Source: Prolixibacteraceae bacterium (GTDB taxonomy: Bacteria; Bacteroidota; Bacteroidia; Bacteroidales; Prolixibacteraceae). Taken from it: a stretch of DNA of 64,000 bases. This document shows positions 25,822 to 34,511 of the stretch, piece after piece. A model generated the notes under the pieces. The model did not search any database. It had not been told where the DNA came from and saw only the letters and a program-made list of their open reading frames with translations. The stretch covers positions 1 through 64,000 of the forward strand of contig CANJNY010000002.1 of NCBI GenBank assembly GCA_947475715.1, written 5' to 3'. The number at the start of each line of letters is the position of its first letter. Within the stretch, counting starts at the first letter, position 1. Position numbers and translations under genes: made by a program.

Positions 25822-28409
25822 ATCCATTTTAATATTCTGAAATCCTGACGGTTAGGAAGATCTCCATTTTTTGGATAAATCCTGATTCCATAATTATATG
25901 AACCTGGTTTTGTCAGTGTAAGATTCAGCGAATAATGAGTTAATCCATTTTCTGTTTTCCCGGCAGTAAACTCATGTTTTTCAACATATTCCTGGCGATC
26001 AGAACCGGTTGCGATAATCACTTCAATTCCAATTTCATCAGCGGACAACCCTTTATTATCGATTACGATATGGGCATCATAAGTCTGTCCCATTTTATAG
26101 GTATTGGTAATTCCATCGGCAAACTGAACACTAACCACCTCAATCTGGTCCCAGACGTCAAGTACGCGTTGTTTCCATGCGGCAATTTCTCTGGCTTTTG
26201 AAAAACTATTCGCTTTTAGCAATTCCAGCCTGTTTGCTAGTGGGATGTAAAACCGGTTAAAATAGTCCTTCATCATCCTTCGTGTAGTAAAGTGAGGCAC
26301 CACCTCTGCAAAGGTATTTTTAATGAAATCAACCCAAAGGATAGGAATACCTTTTTCATTCCTGTAATAATAAGCAGGGACGATCTCATTTTCAAATATT
26401 CCGTAAATTGCTTCAGCATCAAGATCATCCTGTAACTCTTGATTATCAAAAGTCCTTTCCAGTGGCAGAGACCATCCGGCATCTTTTTTATACCCTTCGA
26501 CCCACCAACCGTCAAGAACAGAAAAGTGAAGTGTACCATTCATAACCCCTTTTTCGCCGGATGTTCCTGAGGCTTCCAGCGGACGGGTAGGAGTATTCAT
26601 CCAGATATCACAACCCTGAACCAGCATTTTTGCCAGATTCATATCGTAATTTTGAATAAAAAGAATTTTTCCTATGAACTGAGGACGCTTCGAAATATCA
26701 AAGATATATTTAATCAGATCCTGACCTGCCTTATCAGCCGGATGGGCCTTACCGGCAAAAAGAAACTGAACCGGTCGATCGGGATTATTCACAATTCGCT
26801 CTAAACGATCGAGGTTACGGAAAAGCAGATGGGCTCTCTTATAGGTTGCGAAACGACGTGCAAAGCCAATAGTGAGCGCCTTTGGATTCAATTTTGAAAC
26901 TGCTTCTGCAATGTATTTAGGATTCTCATTGCGTTGAACATGAATATCAGAAAAGCGTTGTTTGACGTAATTTACCAATTTTTCACGCAGTTTCGATTTG
27001 GTCTCCCAAATTTGATCATCCTGAACCTTATAGATATTTCTCCATGCCCTCGACTCCTCATCTTCCTCGTATTCATGGATATCTTCAGCGAGTTCTTCGG
27101 GTTTTAAAAATTTTTCATGAATTATCTTCCACTCGGGAGCTGCCCATGTCGGGTAATGGACTCCATTAGTGACGTATCCAATATTTTCAAGTTCATCGGG
27201 TAAAAAGCCTTTATATAACTCCGCAAGCACCTCTTTACTTATCTTTCCGTGCAACATACTTACTCCGTTAATCTCCTGAGAAAGATTAGAGGCAAGATAG
27301 CTCATATTAAAATGGTCATCCTGTGCTGAGGCTTTGCCAAGAAAAAGAAAATCATCAAGTGATATCTTCATTTTCTGCGCCATCCCACCCATATAAGGTT
27401 TGAAAAGGTCAACGTGAAAAGAATCGTGTCCGGCTGGAACAGGTGTATGAGTTGTGAAAAGAGTAGAGACCCGGATCATCTCCTGAGCTTCAGCGAAATT
27501 TAATCCTGAATTCTCCATGAGATTTTTAATTCTTTCGAGTCCAATGAATGCAGCATGGCCTTCATTACAATGGTATATATCAGAGTTAATGCCCAGTTTC
27601 TCAAGCAACTTAATCCCGCCCAGGCCGAGTACCATTTCTTGTTTTAACCGGTTTTCATTATCCCCTCCATAAAGGTGATGGGTTATAAACCGATCGAAAT
27701 CCTGATTTGCATCAAAATCAGTATCAAGCAGATATAAAACTATATTTCCAATCTTTACTGACCAGGCATGCGCATAAACCGTTCTTCCTGGCATGTCGAT
27801 ACCAATAGTGATCCATGTACCTGATTCATCCATTACTGGCTGAATGGGAATCTTGGAAAAATGTTCGGCATCATATTGAGCAATCTGCTCCCCTTGTCCG
27901 GAAATAATCTGCTTGAAATATCCAAACCGGTAAAGAAGACCCACACCGGTCATATCGACTTTCGAATCGCTTGCCTCTTTAAGAAAATCGCCTGCAAGGA
28001 TTCCAAGTCCACCGGAATAAATCTTAAGGGTTGAATGAAGACCAAATTCCATACTGAAATAGGCAATTTTTGGACCTCTTAATTCCTTCCTTTCAGCAAG
28101 ATATTTCTTAAGCATTTGATCCGTCGATTTCATTCTAAGGATAAAAGACTGATCCGATTTTAATGCTTCAAAACGTTCCAGACTGGTTTCTTCAAGCAAC
28201 ACAATTGGATTATGTTGACATGATTCCCAAATTAGAGGATCTATTTCATTAAACAGTGCACGTGCAGGATCACTCCACACCCACCACAGATTTCGCGACA
28301 AATCGCGTAAAGGCTGAAGCTCCTCAGGAACATTTGATTCTACAATAATTTTCTTCCAGGTGGGCCCTGAATTCTCTGATTGCCTTATTTTATATCCTTT
28401 ATTTTCCAT
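25818..28409 (-). CDS. glgP: Alpha-glucan phosphorylase (GT35)
   Basis: Phosphorolysis of alpha-1,4-glucans to glucose-1-phosphate, used for glycogen or maltodextrin mobilisation. The 863 residues begin with a DUF3417-type N-terminal domain (LRDLSRNLWWVWSDPARALF), as in the shorter glucan phosphorylases of Thermus and mycobacteria rather than E. coli GlgP. The catalytic core has YFSMEFGLHSTLKIYSGGLGILAGDFL (split across residues about 110-140), HCNEGHAAFIGLERI, and the PLP region EASGTSGEKGVMNGTLH near residue 612. A C-terminal extension of about 130 residues probably is a beta-sandwich (HYSLNLTLTKPGSYNYGIRI). No other glg gene is nearby. Confidence 0.93.
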   Translation of the reverse strand: MENKGYKIRQSENSGPTWKKIIVESNVPEELQPLRDLSRNLWWVWSDPARALFNEIDPLIWESCQHNPIVLLEETSLERFEALKSDQSFILRMKSTDQMLKKYLAERKELRGPKIAYFSMEFGLHSTLKIYSGGLGILAGDFLKEASDSKVDMTGVGLLYRFGYFKQIISGQGEQIAQYDAEHFSKIPIQPVMDESGTWITIGIDMPGRTVYAHAWSVKIGNIVLYLLDTDFDANQDFDRFITHHLYGGDNENRLKQEMVLGLGGIKLLEKLGINSDIYHCNEGHAAFIGLERIKNLMENSGLNFAEAQEMIRVSTLFTTHTPVPAGHDSFHVDLFKPYMGGMAQKMKISLDDFLFLGKASAQDDHFNMSYLASNLSQEINGVSMLHGKISKEVLAELYKGFLPDELENIGYVTNGVHYPTWAAPEWKIIHEKFLKPEELAEDIHEYEEDEESRAWRNIYKVQDDQIWETKSKLREKLVNYVKQRFSDIHVQRNENPKYIAEAVSKLNPKALTIGFARRFATYKRAHLLFRNLDRLERIVNNPDRPVQFLFAGKAHPADKAGQDLIKYIFDISKRPQFIGKILFIQNYDMNLAKMLVQGCDIWMNTPTRPLEASGTSGEKGVMNGTLHFSVLDGWWVEGYKKDAGWSLPLERTFDNQELQDDLDAEAIYGIFENEIVPAYYYRNEKGIPILWVDFIKNTFAEVVPHFTTRRMMKDYFNRFYIPLANRLELLKANSFSKAREIAAWKQRVLDVWDQIEVVSVQFADGITNTYKMGQTYDAHIVIDNKGLSADEIGIEVIIATGSDRQEYVEKHEFTAGKTENGLTHYSLNLTLTKPGSYNYGIRIYPKNGDLPNRQDFRILKWI

Positions 28410-28443
28410 TCTGTTAAAGTATAAGGGGGGTTAAAGTAAAAAT

Positions 28444-28843
28444 TACTAAAAACCTTTTAAAAATTAAACGGCAAATTTAACTTATTCTCATTTAACCTTG
28501 AAATCATTAAAGTAATGTTAATAATTTAATAAACTTAACAATATTATACAAGAAATAAATTAAAATTAAACGATTAAAAAATGATAAATTAGAATCATTA
28601 AAAGATGTTTTAAAAATTTTCGCTTCCTTGATGATTATTTCAATATCTCAAAATTACCAATAAATAGTGATTTTGTAGAGGAATTTTATTTTTTATTCTA
28701 AATCAAATGCAATTTAATCAATTTATAGTCAGACTTTTATCAGATTAAACCATTTTCTTGATATTTTTCTTTGATTTTCCGGTTTTTGTCCCTATCTTTG
28801 CAATCTGTTAAAAAACAAAGACGTTCTTAAATAAACGATATAT
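28444..28843. other. 400-base AT-rich gap before the tRNA
   Basis: I see no open reading frame, hairpin or repeat of note in this AT-rich stretch apart from the promoter at 28770-28800. Part of it presumably is the upstream region of the phosphorylase gene, but no TAnnTTTG motif is visible close to that start. Confidence 0.6.
28770..28800 (+). promoter_or_regulatory. Full Bacteroidota promoter for initiator tRNA
   Basis: TTTG at 28770-28773, a 19-base spacer and TAtcTTTG at 28793-28800 match both parts of the Bacteroidota consensus (-33 TTTG, 19-21 bases, -7 TAnnTTTG). Transcription would start about 7 bases further on, giving a 5' leader of roughly 37 bases before the tRNA at 28844. This is one of the two best complete promoter matches that I found in the window. 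Confidence 0.75.
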
Positions 28844-28916
<73 letters not shown>

Positions 28917-28931
28917 CATAAAAGAATGTTT

Positions 28932-28965
28932 AAAGCCTGTAAGATTAATTCTTACAGGCTTTTTT
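28932..28965 (+). terminator. Rho-independent terminator after tRNA-fMet
   Basis: AAAGCCTGTAAG at 28932-28943 and its complement at 28951-28962 form a 12-bp stem with a 7-base loop, followed by a T run. It begins 15 bases after the tRNA. The next gene converges from the right, so it could serve that gene too. Confidence 0.85.
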
Positions 28966-28987
28966 ATTGGATCTTGTATCAGCATAT

Positions 28988-30565
28988 TTATCTCTTAATA
29001 AATGTTTGAAACATTAACATTTTATTTTTTTCAGGAATAAATATCTTTCCACAGTCGGAGCTGAAATGAGCCACTCCACCACTAACTAAATTTGAAGCTG
29101 TGTATTCGAATCCAAAACATCCAACCGAAGCAGTGGATTTTAGAACAATGGCGTACCTTTTACCTGCAGTTACATAAATTACAGGTGAAATAAAGATGCT
29201 TTTAGGTGCCCAGCCCATAGAATCAGCAGGTATTAAATCCGAAAATAATGGTTTACCTGTGGGTTGATTCAAATCATTTGCTTTATAAATAGATATATTC
29301 AGACCTGAATCAGGATATCCGCTTTTAAAAGTGGTAAAAGATACTTGAGTTAAAATTCCAGAGGATGTAGCTACAAAAGATTGAGATCGCTGAAGTGAAT
29401 CACGTATATCACAAGATGTTACAAAACCATCTAATCTTGTTGGGTTTATTGAAACCGATGAGTTAACTTTTGATTTTAGGGTAAAGTGTTCTGATATATT
29501 TAGCGTATCCTGGCAAATAATTGGGTTAATCGATCCATCACCAGAAAATGAAAGTGGCGCCCAAAAATAGTTTGCCAATGCTTCGTTCTTAGCCCCATGA
29601 TTCCATAAGTCACTCCCGTATAAAAATAAAATGTCTGATCCATTTTTTATCACGGACACAAATGAAGGTTGTCCTCCGCATGAATTAGAGCTTATCTTTA
29701 TCTCTTCAGACCATGGTCCAAGTGGCGACATTGCACTCCGGTATGAGGTTCCTGTCCCTGCACAGTAACCACAATTTGGATCAGAATAGAGAAGGTAATA
29801 AATTCCATTTCGTTTAAATAATGAAGGGGCCTCTGTATTTCCCTTTGAAATATCTTTAACATATTTTCCTGTACCTGTTAAATAATCTGGAGTTAATTTT
29901 TCAATTACGATTGTACCTTTTGTTCTCCAATCAGTAAATGCCAGATAAGCAGTGCCGTCATCATCCACGAAGGTATCATGATCACCATTATTTAAACCGG
30001 CAACAGGAGCATCATTATTGACGACAAGCTTCGGATTGGCTTGTTCCAAAAAAGGACCTGCCGGATATTTACTGGTAAAGACCCGATAACCAACCACATT
30101 ATCATAGACATTTATCCACAGGACATATAACTTACTAGATTGATTATAAATAACATGCGGACGATAACAACCATAGGTGCTGCCATTACACCGAGTTTGC
30201 CATAGCGTGGTTTTGGCATCAAATAAAAATCCTTTATCACTCCAATTTATTAAATCTTCGGAAGAATAAACCTTAAATCCACAAAAGGAAGAAGACTTAT
30301 TTCCCCACTCATACCCACAATCATAACTTGTACCATAAAGGTAGTAAACACCATCAAATACAGCTATTTCACCGTCATGAGCATCCAGTGCCGCAGCTAA
30401 AGAATCAAATCGGGTGATTTGATTCCCCATGTTGTTAAAATTTACAATTGTAGTACTATGCACCTCTTTATTACCCACGTTTACATTAGATTGAGCCTCA
30501 ACTATTTGACTTAACAAATTCTGAAATACGAATAAGGTTAAGCATATTGCGGTTGTTATTTTCAT
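28988..30565 (-). CDS. Secreted glycoside hydrolase family 43-like enzyme
   Basis: The frame opens at 30577, but MKITTAICLTLF at 30565 gives a better signal peptide start; cleavage is likely near VEAQ. The five-bladed propeller catalytic domain covers residues about 60-340 (numbered from the 30577 start). GH43-type active-site acids are seen: Asp68 in DAHDGEIAVFDG, Asp201 in GDHDTFVDDDGTAYLAF and Glu249 in GNTEAPSLFKRNGIYYLLYS. Six cysteines (residues 87, 99, 130, 137, 269, 272) could make disulfides. The final 160 residues look like a beta-rich carbohydrate-binding or sorting region. Substrate is probably arabinan, xylan or a related sugar polymer, unproven. No SusC/SusD genes are near. Confidence 0.85.
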   Translation of the reverse strand: MKITTAICLTLFVFQNLLSQIVEAQSNVNVGNKEVHSTTIVNFNNMGNQITRFDSLAAALDAHDGEIAVFDGVYYLYGTSYDCGYEWGNKSSSFCGFKVYSSEDLINWSDKGFLFDAKTTLWQTRCNGSTYGCYRPHVIYNQSSKLYVLWINVYDNVVGYRVFTSKYPAGPFLEQANPKLVVNNDAPVAGLNNGDHDTFVDDDGTAYLAFTDWRTKGTIVIEKLTPDYLTGTGKYVKDISKGNTEAPSLFKRNGIYYLLYSDPNCGYCAGTGTSYRSAMSPLGPWSEEIKISSNSCGGQPSFVSVIKNGSDILFLYGSDLWNHGAKNEALANYFWAPLSFSGDGSINPIICQDTLNISEHFTLKSKVNSSVSINPTRLDGFVTSCDIRDSLQRSQSFVATSSGILTQVSFTTFKSGYPDSGLNISIYKANDLNQPTGKPLFSDLIPADSMGWAPKSIFISPVIYVTAGKRYAIVLKSTASVGCFGFEYTASNLVSGGVAHFSSDCGKIFIPEKNKMLMFQTFIKR

Positions 30566-30936
30566 ATTTATTATCATAATTATATTTATTAAACGTGCAG
30601 TGATTATATTAATTAATAGACTTTAAAAGATTCATGTTTAAATTAATTATTAAGAGTTAAAAGCGGTTTGTTGTACAGGATCCAAATAAACCTGATCAAC
30701 AATAACTTAACATAAGCTTTAAGTTACTTGTCAGAACTATATTCTCTTCCATAAAAAAGACCTAAAAAAGGGGATCAAATAAAATATCTGACTATTATTC
30801 CAAAAATAGTTCTTTAACCAAATTATTCGATACAACATCCATTACCTACCTGAAAAATTTGAGTGCGATTACACTTATACACTTGCAATAAACTAATCAA
30901 ATTGAAATTTATAAATGGTACCTGCAATAAAAGATA

Positions 30937-30967
30937 CAAAGCTAAAATTACCTAAACAATATTCAAA
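30937..30967 (-). promoter_or_regulatory. Full Bacteroidota promoter upstream of the GH43-like gene
   Basis: Reading leftward, CAAA at 30964-30967 gives a -33 TTTG. The motif at 30937-30944 reads TAgcTTTG, with 19 bases between them. Transcription would begin near 30930, leaving an unusually long leader of about 360 bases before the gene. A second -7 match (TAttTTTG) is at 30801-30808, also leftward but without a good -33. In the leader I see only a 15-residue open frame starting near 30840. Confidence 0.5.
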
Positions 30968-31021
30968 TATTCAGGATCTAAAGAATCACATAAACCGATG
31001 ATCTTATTAAAACGATATAGG

Positions 31022-31029
31022 TATCTTTG
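31022..31029 (+). promoter_or_regulatory. Bacteroidota -7 element for lplA
   Basis: TAtcTTTG lies 40 bases upstream of the lplA ATG. No TTTG -33 is present at the expected spacing. Together with the leftward promoter it accounts for most of the regulatory content of the 30566-31069 gap; I see no other gene there. Confidence 0.45.
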
Positions 31030-31069
31030 TAACCACAAAAAAATTTAAAACAAATACAATCTCCATTTC

Positions 31070-32050
31070 ATGCGCTGCATAATATCAAATAGTTCAGATC
31101 CCTATTATAATCTGGCTGCTGAGGAATTCTTCCTTAAAAACAGTATGGAAGAATTCTTCATGTTATATATCAATACGCCCTGCATTGTTGTTGGAAAGCA
31201 TCAGAATTTACTCTCAGAGATCAATCTTGATTTTTCACGGAAGCATAATATAAAGCTGGCAAGAAGGATCTCAGGAGGGGGTACTGTTTACCAGGATGCA
31301 AATAATTTAAATTTTAGCTTTATCCATAATTGCATAAACCGTGAGTTAATAAATTTTACCCGGTTTACTGTTCCAATACTTGAAGCGTTAAAAGAATTAG
31401 GTCTCAAAGCTGAATTTTCAAGCCGAAATGATATTCTTATCGAAGAGAAAAAGATTTCAGGGAATGCGATGCACATTTATAAAAACAGGGTTTTGTCCCA
31501 TGGCACTCTCCTATTCGATAGCGATTTAAATTCATTATCGAATGCTTTAAAAAGTAACTACGACAGATATACCGATAAATCTATTAAGTCAGTTAAATCA
31601 AGCGTTACAAACATTTCCAATTATCTTGATCCTCCCGTTTCTATTATAGATTTCACCAATAATATATTTGCCTGCATTACAAAAAACGAACCTGATACGA
31701 GAGTTGAAACGATAAGTGATTTGGAGGCCATACAAATTTCCAGGATTTCCCAGGAAAAATATAAAACGTGGAACTGGATTTATGGATACTCTCCAAAATA
31801 TAAATTTCGCAATTCCATAAATGTTTTAGATTACGCAATAGCATATGAGCTGGAGGTAGAGCGAGGATTAATAAAAGGCATAGAACTAACAATTACGCCA
31901 TCCAATTGGGAATTGGAACAATTTATTCTTAATAATCTCATAAATTCCCAACACGATTACGATATAATTGAAGAAAAACTAAAGCAGATATCCATAAAAA
32001 ATTCAGATATAACCTTCATGTTATCTGAATTTTGCAAACAATTATTTTAA
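31070..32050 (+). CDS. lplA: Lipoate-protein ligase A
   Basis: Activates lipoate with ATP and attaches it to lysine in the E2 subunits of 2-oxoacid dehydrogenases and the glycine-cleavage H protein. The 326-residue protein has the N-terminal SSDPYYNLAAEEFF, the motif ARRISGGGTVYQDANNLNFSF (RRxSGGG binding loop) and the catalytic-lysine motif KKISGNAMHIYKNRVLSHGTLLFD, all characteristic of LplA. A C-terminal extension domain from about residue 225 is present, as in complete LplA, so a separate partner is not needed. It stands alone, convergent with uvrC. Confidence 0.95.
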   Translation: MRCIISNSSDPYYNLAAEEFFLKNSMEEFFMLYINTPCIVVGKHQNLLSEINLDFSRKHNIKLARRISGGGTVYQDANNLNFSFIHNCINRELINFTRFTVPILEALKELGLKAEFSSRNDILIEEKKISGNAMHIYKNRVLSHGTLLFDSDLNSLSNALKSNYDRYTDKSIKSVKSSVTNISNYLDPPVSIIDFTNNIFACITKNEPDTRVETISDLEAIQISRISQEKYKTWNWIYGYSPKYKFRNSINVLDYAIAYELEVERGLIKGIELTITPSNWELEQFILNNLINSQHDYDIIEEKLKQISIKNSDITFMLSEFCKQLF

Positions 32051-32119
32051 GCTATTAATTAAATTTTGGCAGAATATTATGAACTAGCATAAAGATTAAA
32101 GAATCTGAATAGTTCCCAA

Positions 32120-33937
32120 TTAATTAATTTTCAAATTTAAATATTTACATATTTTTCTTGCTCTAATATTCCCTACTTCCTCTGCTATTTCAGAAAATGA
32201 TGCCGACCTCAGTCGAATAACAGATTTAAATTTAACCATTAATAATTCCACACTTTTCTCACCGATGCCTGGAATTTGGGTAAGTTCATTTGTTATAAAC
32301 TCATTCGATCTTCTATTCCTATGAAATGTTATTCCAAAGCGATGGGCTTCATTTCTTAAATGCTGAATAATACGCAAAGTTTCAGAATTTTTGTCTAAAT
32401 ACATTGGAACAGGATCCTCCGGATAAATTATCTCTTCTAATCTTTTAGCAATCCCAATAACAGCGACTTTATTACGGATCTGAAGCTTCTCGAGAGTTAA
32501 AATAGCAGAACTTAGCTGGCCTTTTCCGCCGTCAATTATTATTAATTGAGGTAGTTTCCCATTTTCATTAATAACACGTTGATATCTCCTAAAAATAATT
32601 TCTTCCATAGAAGCAAAATCATTGGGACCCTCCACTGTTTTTACATTAAAATGACGGTACTCTTTTTTAGCCGGCTTACCATCAATAAATACAACACAGG
32701 CTGCCACAGGTTGCGCCCCTTGAATGTTAGAATTATCAAAACATTCTATACGATGTGGGAGTTCGGTTAACCTTAAATCTTTCTGCATTTGTTCCATAAC
32801 ACGATCAACCCTAGTTTGTGGTGTGCGGAGTGATAATTGTTTATTTTTTTCCAGCTTATAAAACTTAACATTACGTTCAGATAAATCGAGAAGTTTACGC
32901 TTATCCCCTATTAAAGGGACTACCATTTTTACATCTTTAAGTTGAAAATCTATAGAGAAAGGTAATATAATTTCTTTGGAATTCAGGAAAAACTTTTGTC
33001 GTATTTCAATAATTCCAAGTGACAAAAGGTATTCTTTTGATTCCTCGAGTCTTTTTTTAATTTCCAGCGTATGGGCTTGAATTATCGCTCCATCGACTAC
33101 TCTCAGGAAATTAACATAGGCATAGTTCTCATCCTGATCCAAAGAAAACACATCTACATTAGAAATGGATGAGCTGACAATTGTCGATTTGCTTTTATAA
33201 TGCTCCAATATCGAAATCTTATTTTTAAATAAATCAGCTTCTTCAAACTTATATTCCGATGCCAGGTTATTCATTTTATCTTTAAGATGAGATAAAACAG
33301 AAGTTAAATTACCCTTTAAAATATCCTTTATTTGACTAATTCCTTCATTGTAATCAGCTTCTGTCTGCAGTAATTCACAAGGTCCTTTACAATTTCCAAT
33401 TTGATATTCAAGACATACCTGATACTTTGCCTTCCCTAAATTTGATGAGGATAGATTCAAATTGCAATTTCTAATAGGGTATAAGCGTTTAGTTACCTCG
33501 AGAAGTGTGCGAACCATCGGGACTGAGGTGTATGGACCAAAATACTGGGATCCATCACGTATGATATTCCTGGTAAAAAAAACACGCGGGAACGGTTCAT
33601 TTTTAATACAAATCCAAGGAAAAGTTTTATCATCCTTTAATAAAACATTATATCGGGGTTGATATTTTTTGATCAGGTTATTCTCCAGTAGCAATGCATC
33701 CTCTTCTGAATCCACAACTATGAATTTAATATCTGCAATTTTTCTTACAAGAATTTCCGTTTTTCTATTGTCATGAACTTTTGAAAAATAAGAAGAAACT
33801 CTTTTGCGCAGATTTTTTGCTTTCCCAACATAGATGATATTACTTTCAGAGTTATAGTATTGATAAACACCCGGCAATTCGGGCAAACTTGAAATAATAT
33901 CCTTTAATTTATCCAAAAATAAATTAGATTTTTCCAT
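32120..33937 (-). CDS. uvrC: Excinuclease ABC subunit C
   Basis: Makes the two incisions flanking DNA lesions in nucleotide excision repair, recruited by UvrB. The 605-residue protein has the GIY-YIG domain (PGVYQYYNSESNIIYVGKAKNLRKRVSSYF, residues about 18-50), then YQPRYNVLLKDDKTFPWI, a UVR motif (residues about 205-240, KDKMNNLASEYKFEEADLFKN), the RNase H-like endonuclease region with IECFDNSNIQGAQPVAACVVF and LIIIDGGKGQLS, and the C-terminal helix-hairpin-helix LTQIPGIGEKSVELLMVKFKS. The start is ATG at 33937. It is separated from apt by 10 bases and part of the leftward run that reaches mnmG. Confidence 0.97.
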   Translation of the reverse strand: MEKSNLFLDKLKDIISSLPELPGVYQYYNSESNIIYVGKAKNLRKRVSSYFSKVHDNRKTEILVRKIADIKFIVVDSEEDALLLENNLIKKYQPRYNVLLKDDKTFPWICIKNEPFPRVFFTRNIIRDGSQYFGPYTSVPMVRTLLEVTKRLYPIRNCNLNLSSSNLGKAKYQVCLEYQIGNCKGPCELLQTEADYNEGISQIKDILKGNLTSVLSHLKDKMNNLASEYKFEEADLFKNKISILEHYKSKSTIVSSSISNVDVFSLDQDENYAYVNFLRVVDGAIIQAHTLEIKKRLEESKEYLLSLGIIEIRQKFFLNSKEIILPFSIDFQLKDVKMVVPLIGDKRKLLDLSERNVKFYKLEKNKQLSLRTPQTRVDRVMEQMQKDLRLTELPHRIECFDNSNIQGAQPVAACVVFIDGKPAKKEYRHFNVKTVEGPNDFASMEEIIFRRYQRVINENGKLPQLIIIDGGKGQLSSAILTLEKLQIRNKVAVIGIAKRLEEIIYPEDPVPMYLDKNSETLRIIQHLRNEAHRFGITFHRNRRSNEFITNELTQIPGIGEKSVELLMVKFKSVIRLRSASFSEIAEEVGNIRARKICKYLNLKIN

Positions 33938-33947
33938 TTCTTAAACT

Positions 33948-34472
33948 TCAAAAATGGATTAAAGACCAAACCGGAACAGAGTTATTAATTTTATTGATGC
34001 CATTTAAAAAATCCAACTCAATAAAAAAATTTGCATAAATTTGAGAAACACCAAATCGTCTGACCAGGTCTATAGCCGCTGATGCAGTTCCTCCTGTTGC
34101 CAAAAGGTCATCATGAATTAATACTATATCATTTGAATTGAGAGCATCCTGATGTATTTCCAACGTATCTGAACCATACTCCAAATCATAGGATTGGGAA
34201 TAAATTTTTGCAGGAAGTTTTCCAGGTTTTCGAATTGGAATAAACCCGGCATTAAGTTTTTCGGCTAAAACTCCACCCAGAATAAAACCGCGTGATTCGA
34301 TCCCTACCACTTTGGTAATTCCAAGGTTTTTATAATTTTCATAGATAGCCTGTGAAATAAAATTAAAAATTTCACCATTTTGATAAGCTGTAGACACATC
34401 TTTAAAGTGAATACCAGGTTTAGGGTAATCCGGTATATTTCTTACTGATTTTCTTACTTGTTCGAGATCCAT
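33948..34472 (-). CDS. apt: Adenine phosphoribosyltransferase
   Basis: Salvages adenine with PRPP to AMP. The 174 residues contain FKDVSTAYQNG, VVGIESRGFILGGVLAEKLNAGFIPIRKPGKLPA, and the PRPP-binding motif VLIHDDLLATGGTASAAIDLV, a near-perfect Apt signature. The start is ATG at 34472. A palindrome resembling parS lies in the 39-base gap between this start and the end of mnmG. It is followed after 10 bases by uvrC, and both seem to be in one operon. Confidence 0.96.
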   Translation of the reverse strand: MDLEQVRKSVRNIPDYPKPGIHFKDVSTAYQNGEIFNFISQAIYENYKNLGITKVVGIESRGFILGGVLAEKLNAGFIPIRKPGKLPAKIYSQSYDLEYGSDTLEIHQDALNSNDIVLIHDDLLATGGTASAAIDLVRRFGVSQIYANFFIELDFLNGINKINNSVPVWSLIHF

Positions 34473-34495
34473 CTTTTTTTAATCAAAATTAAAAA

Positions 34496-34511
34496 TGTTC
34501 CACGTGGAACG
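34496..34511. promoter_or_regulatory. parS-like palindrome, site 1
   Basis: TGTTCCACGTGGAACG contains the perfect 14-base palindrome GTTCCACGTGGAAC at 34497-34510. Compared with the broad bacterial parS consensus (TGTTNCACGTGAAACA) it has the core CACGTG and differs at two bases. It lies in the gap between apt and mnmG. A second site is at 40979. Confidence 0.5.

Noticed and set aside
30112-30120. TTATCCACA, a canonical DnaA box
   Set aside because: It lies inside the GH43-like coding sequence and is isolated; similar single hits at 13077 and 43222 are also coding, so no cluster exists.
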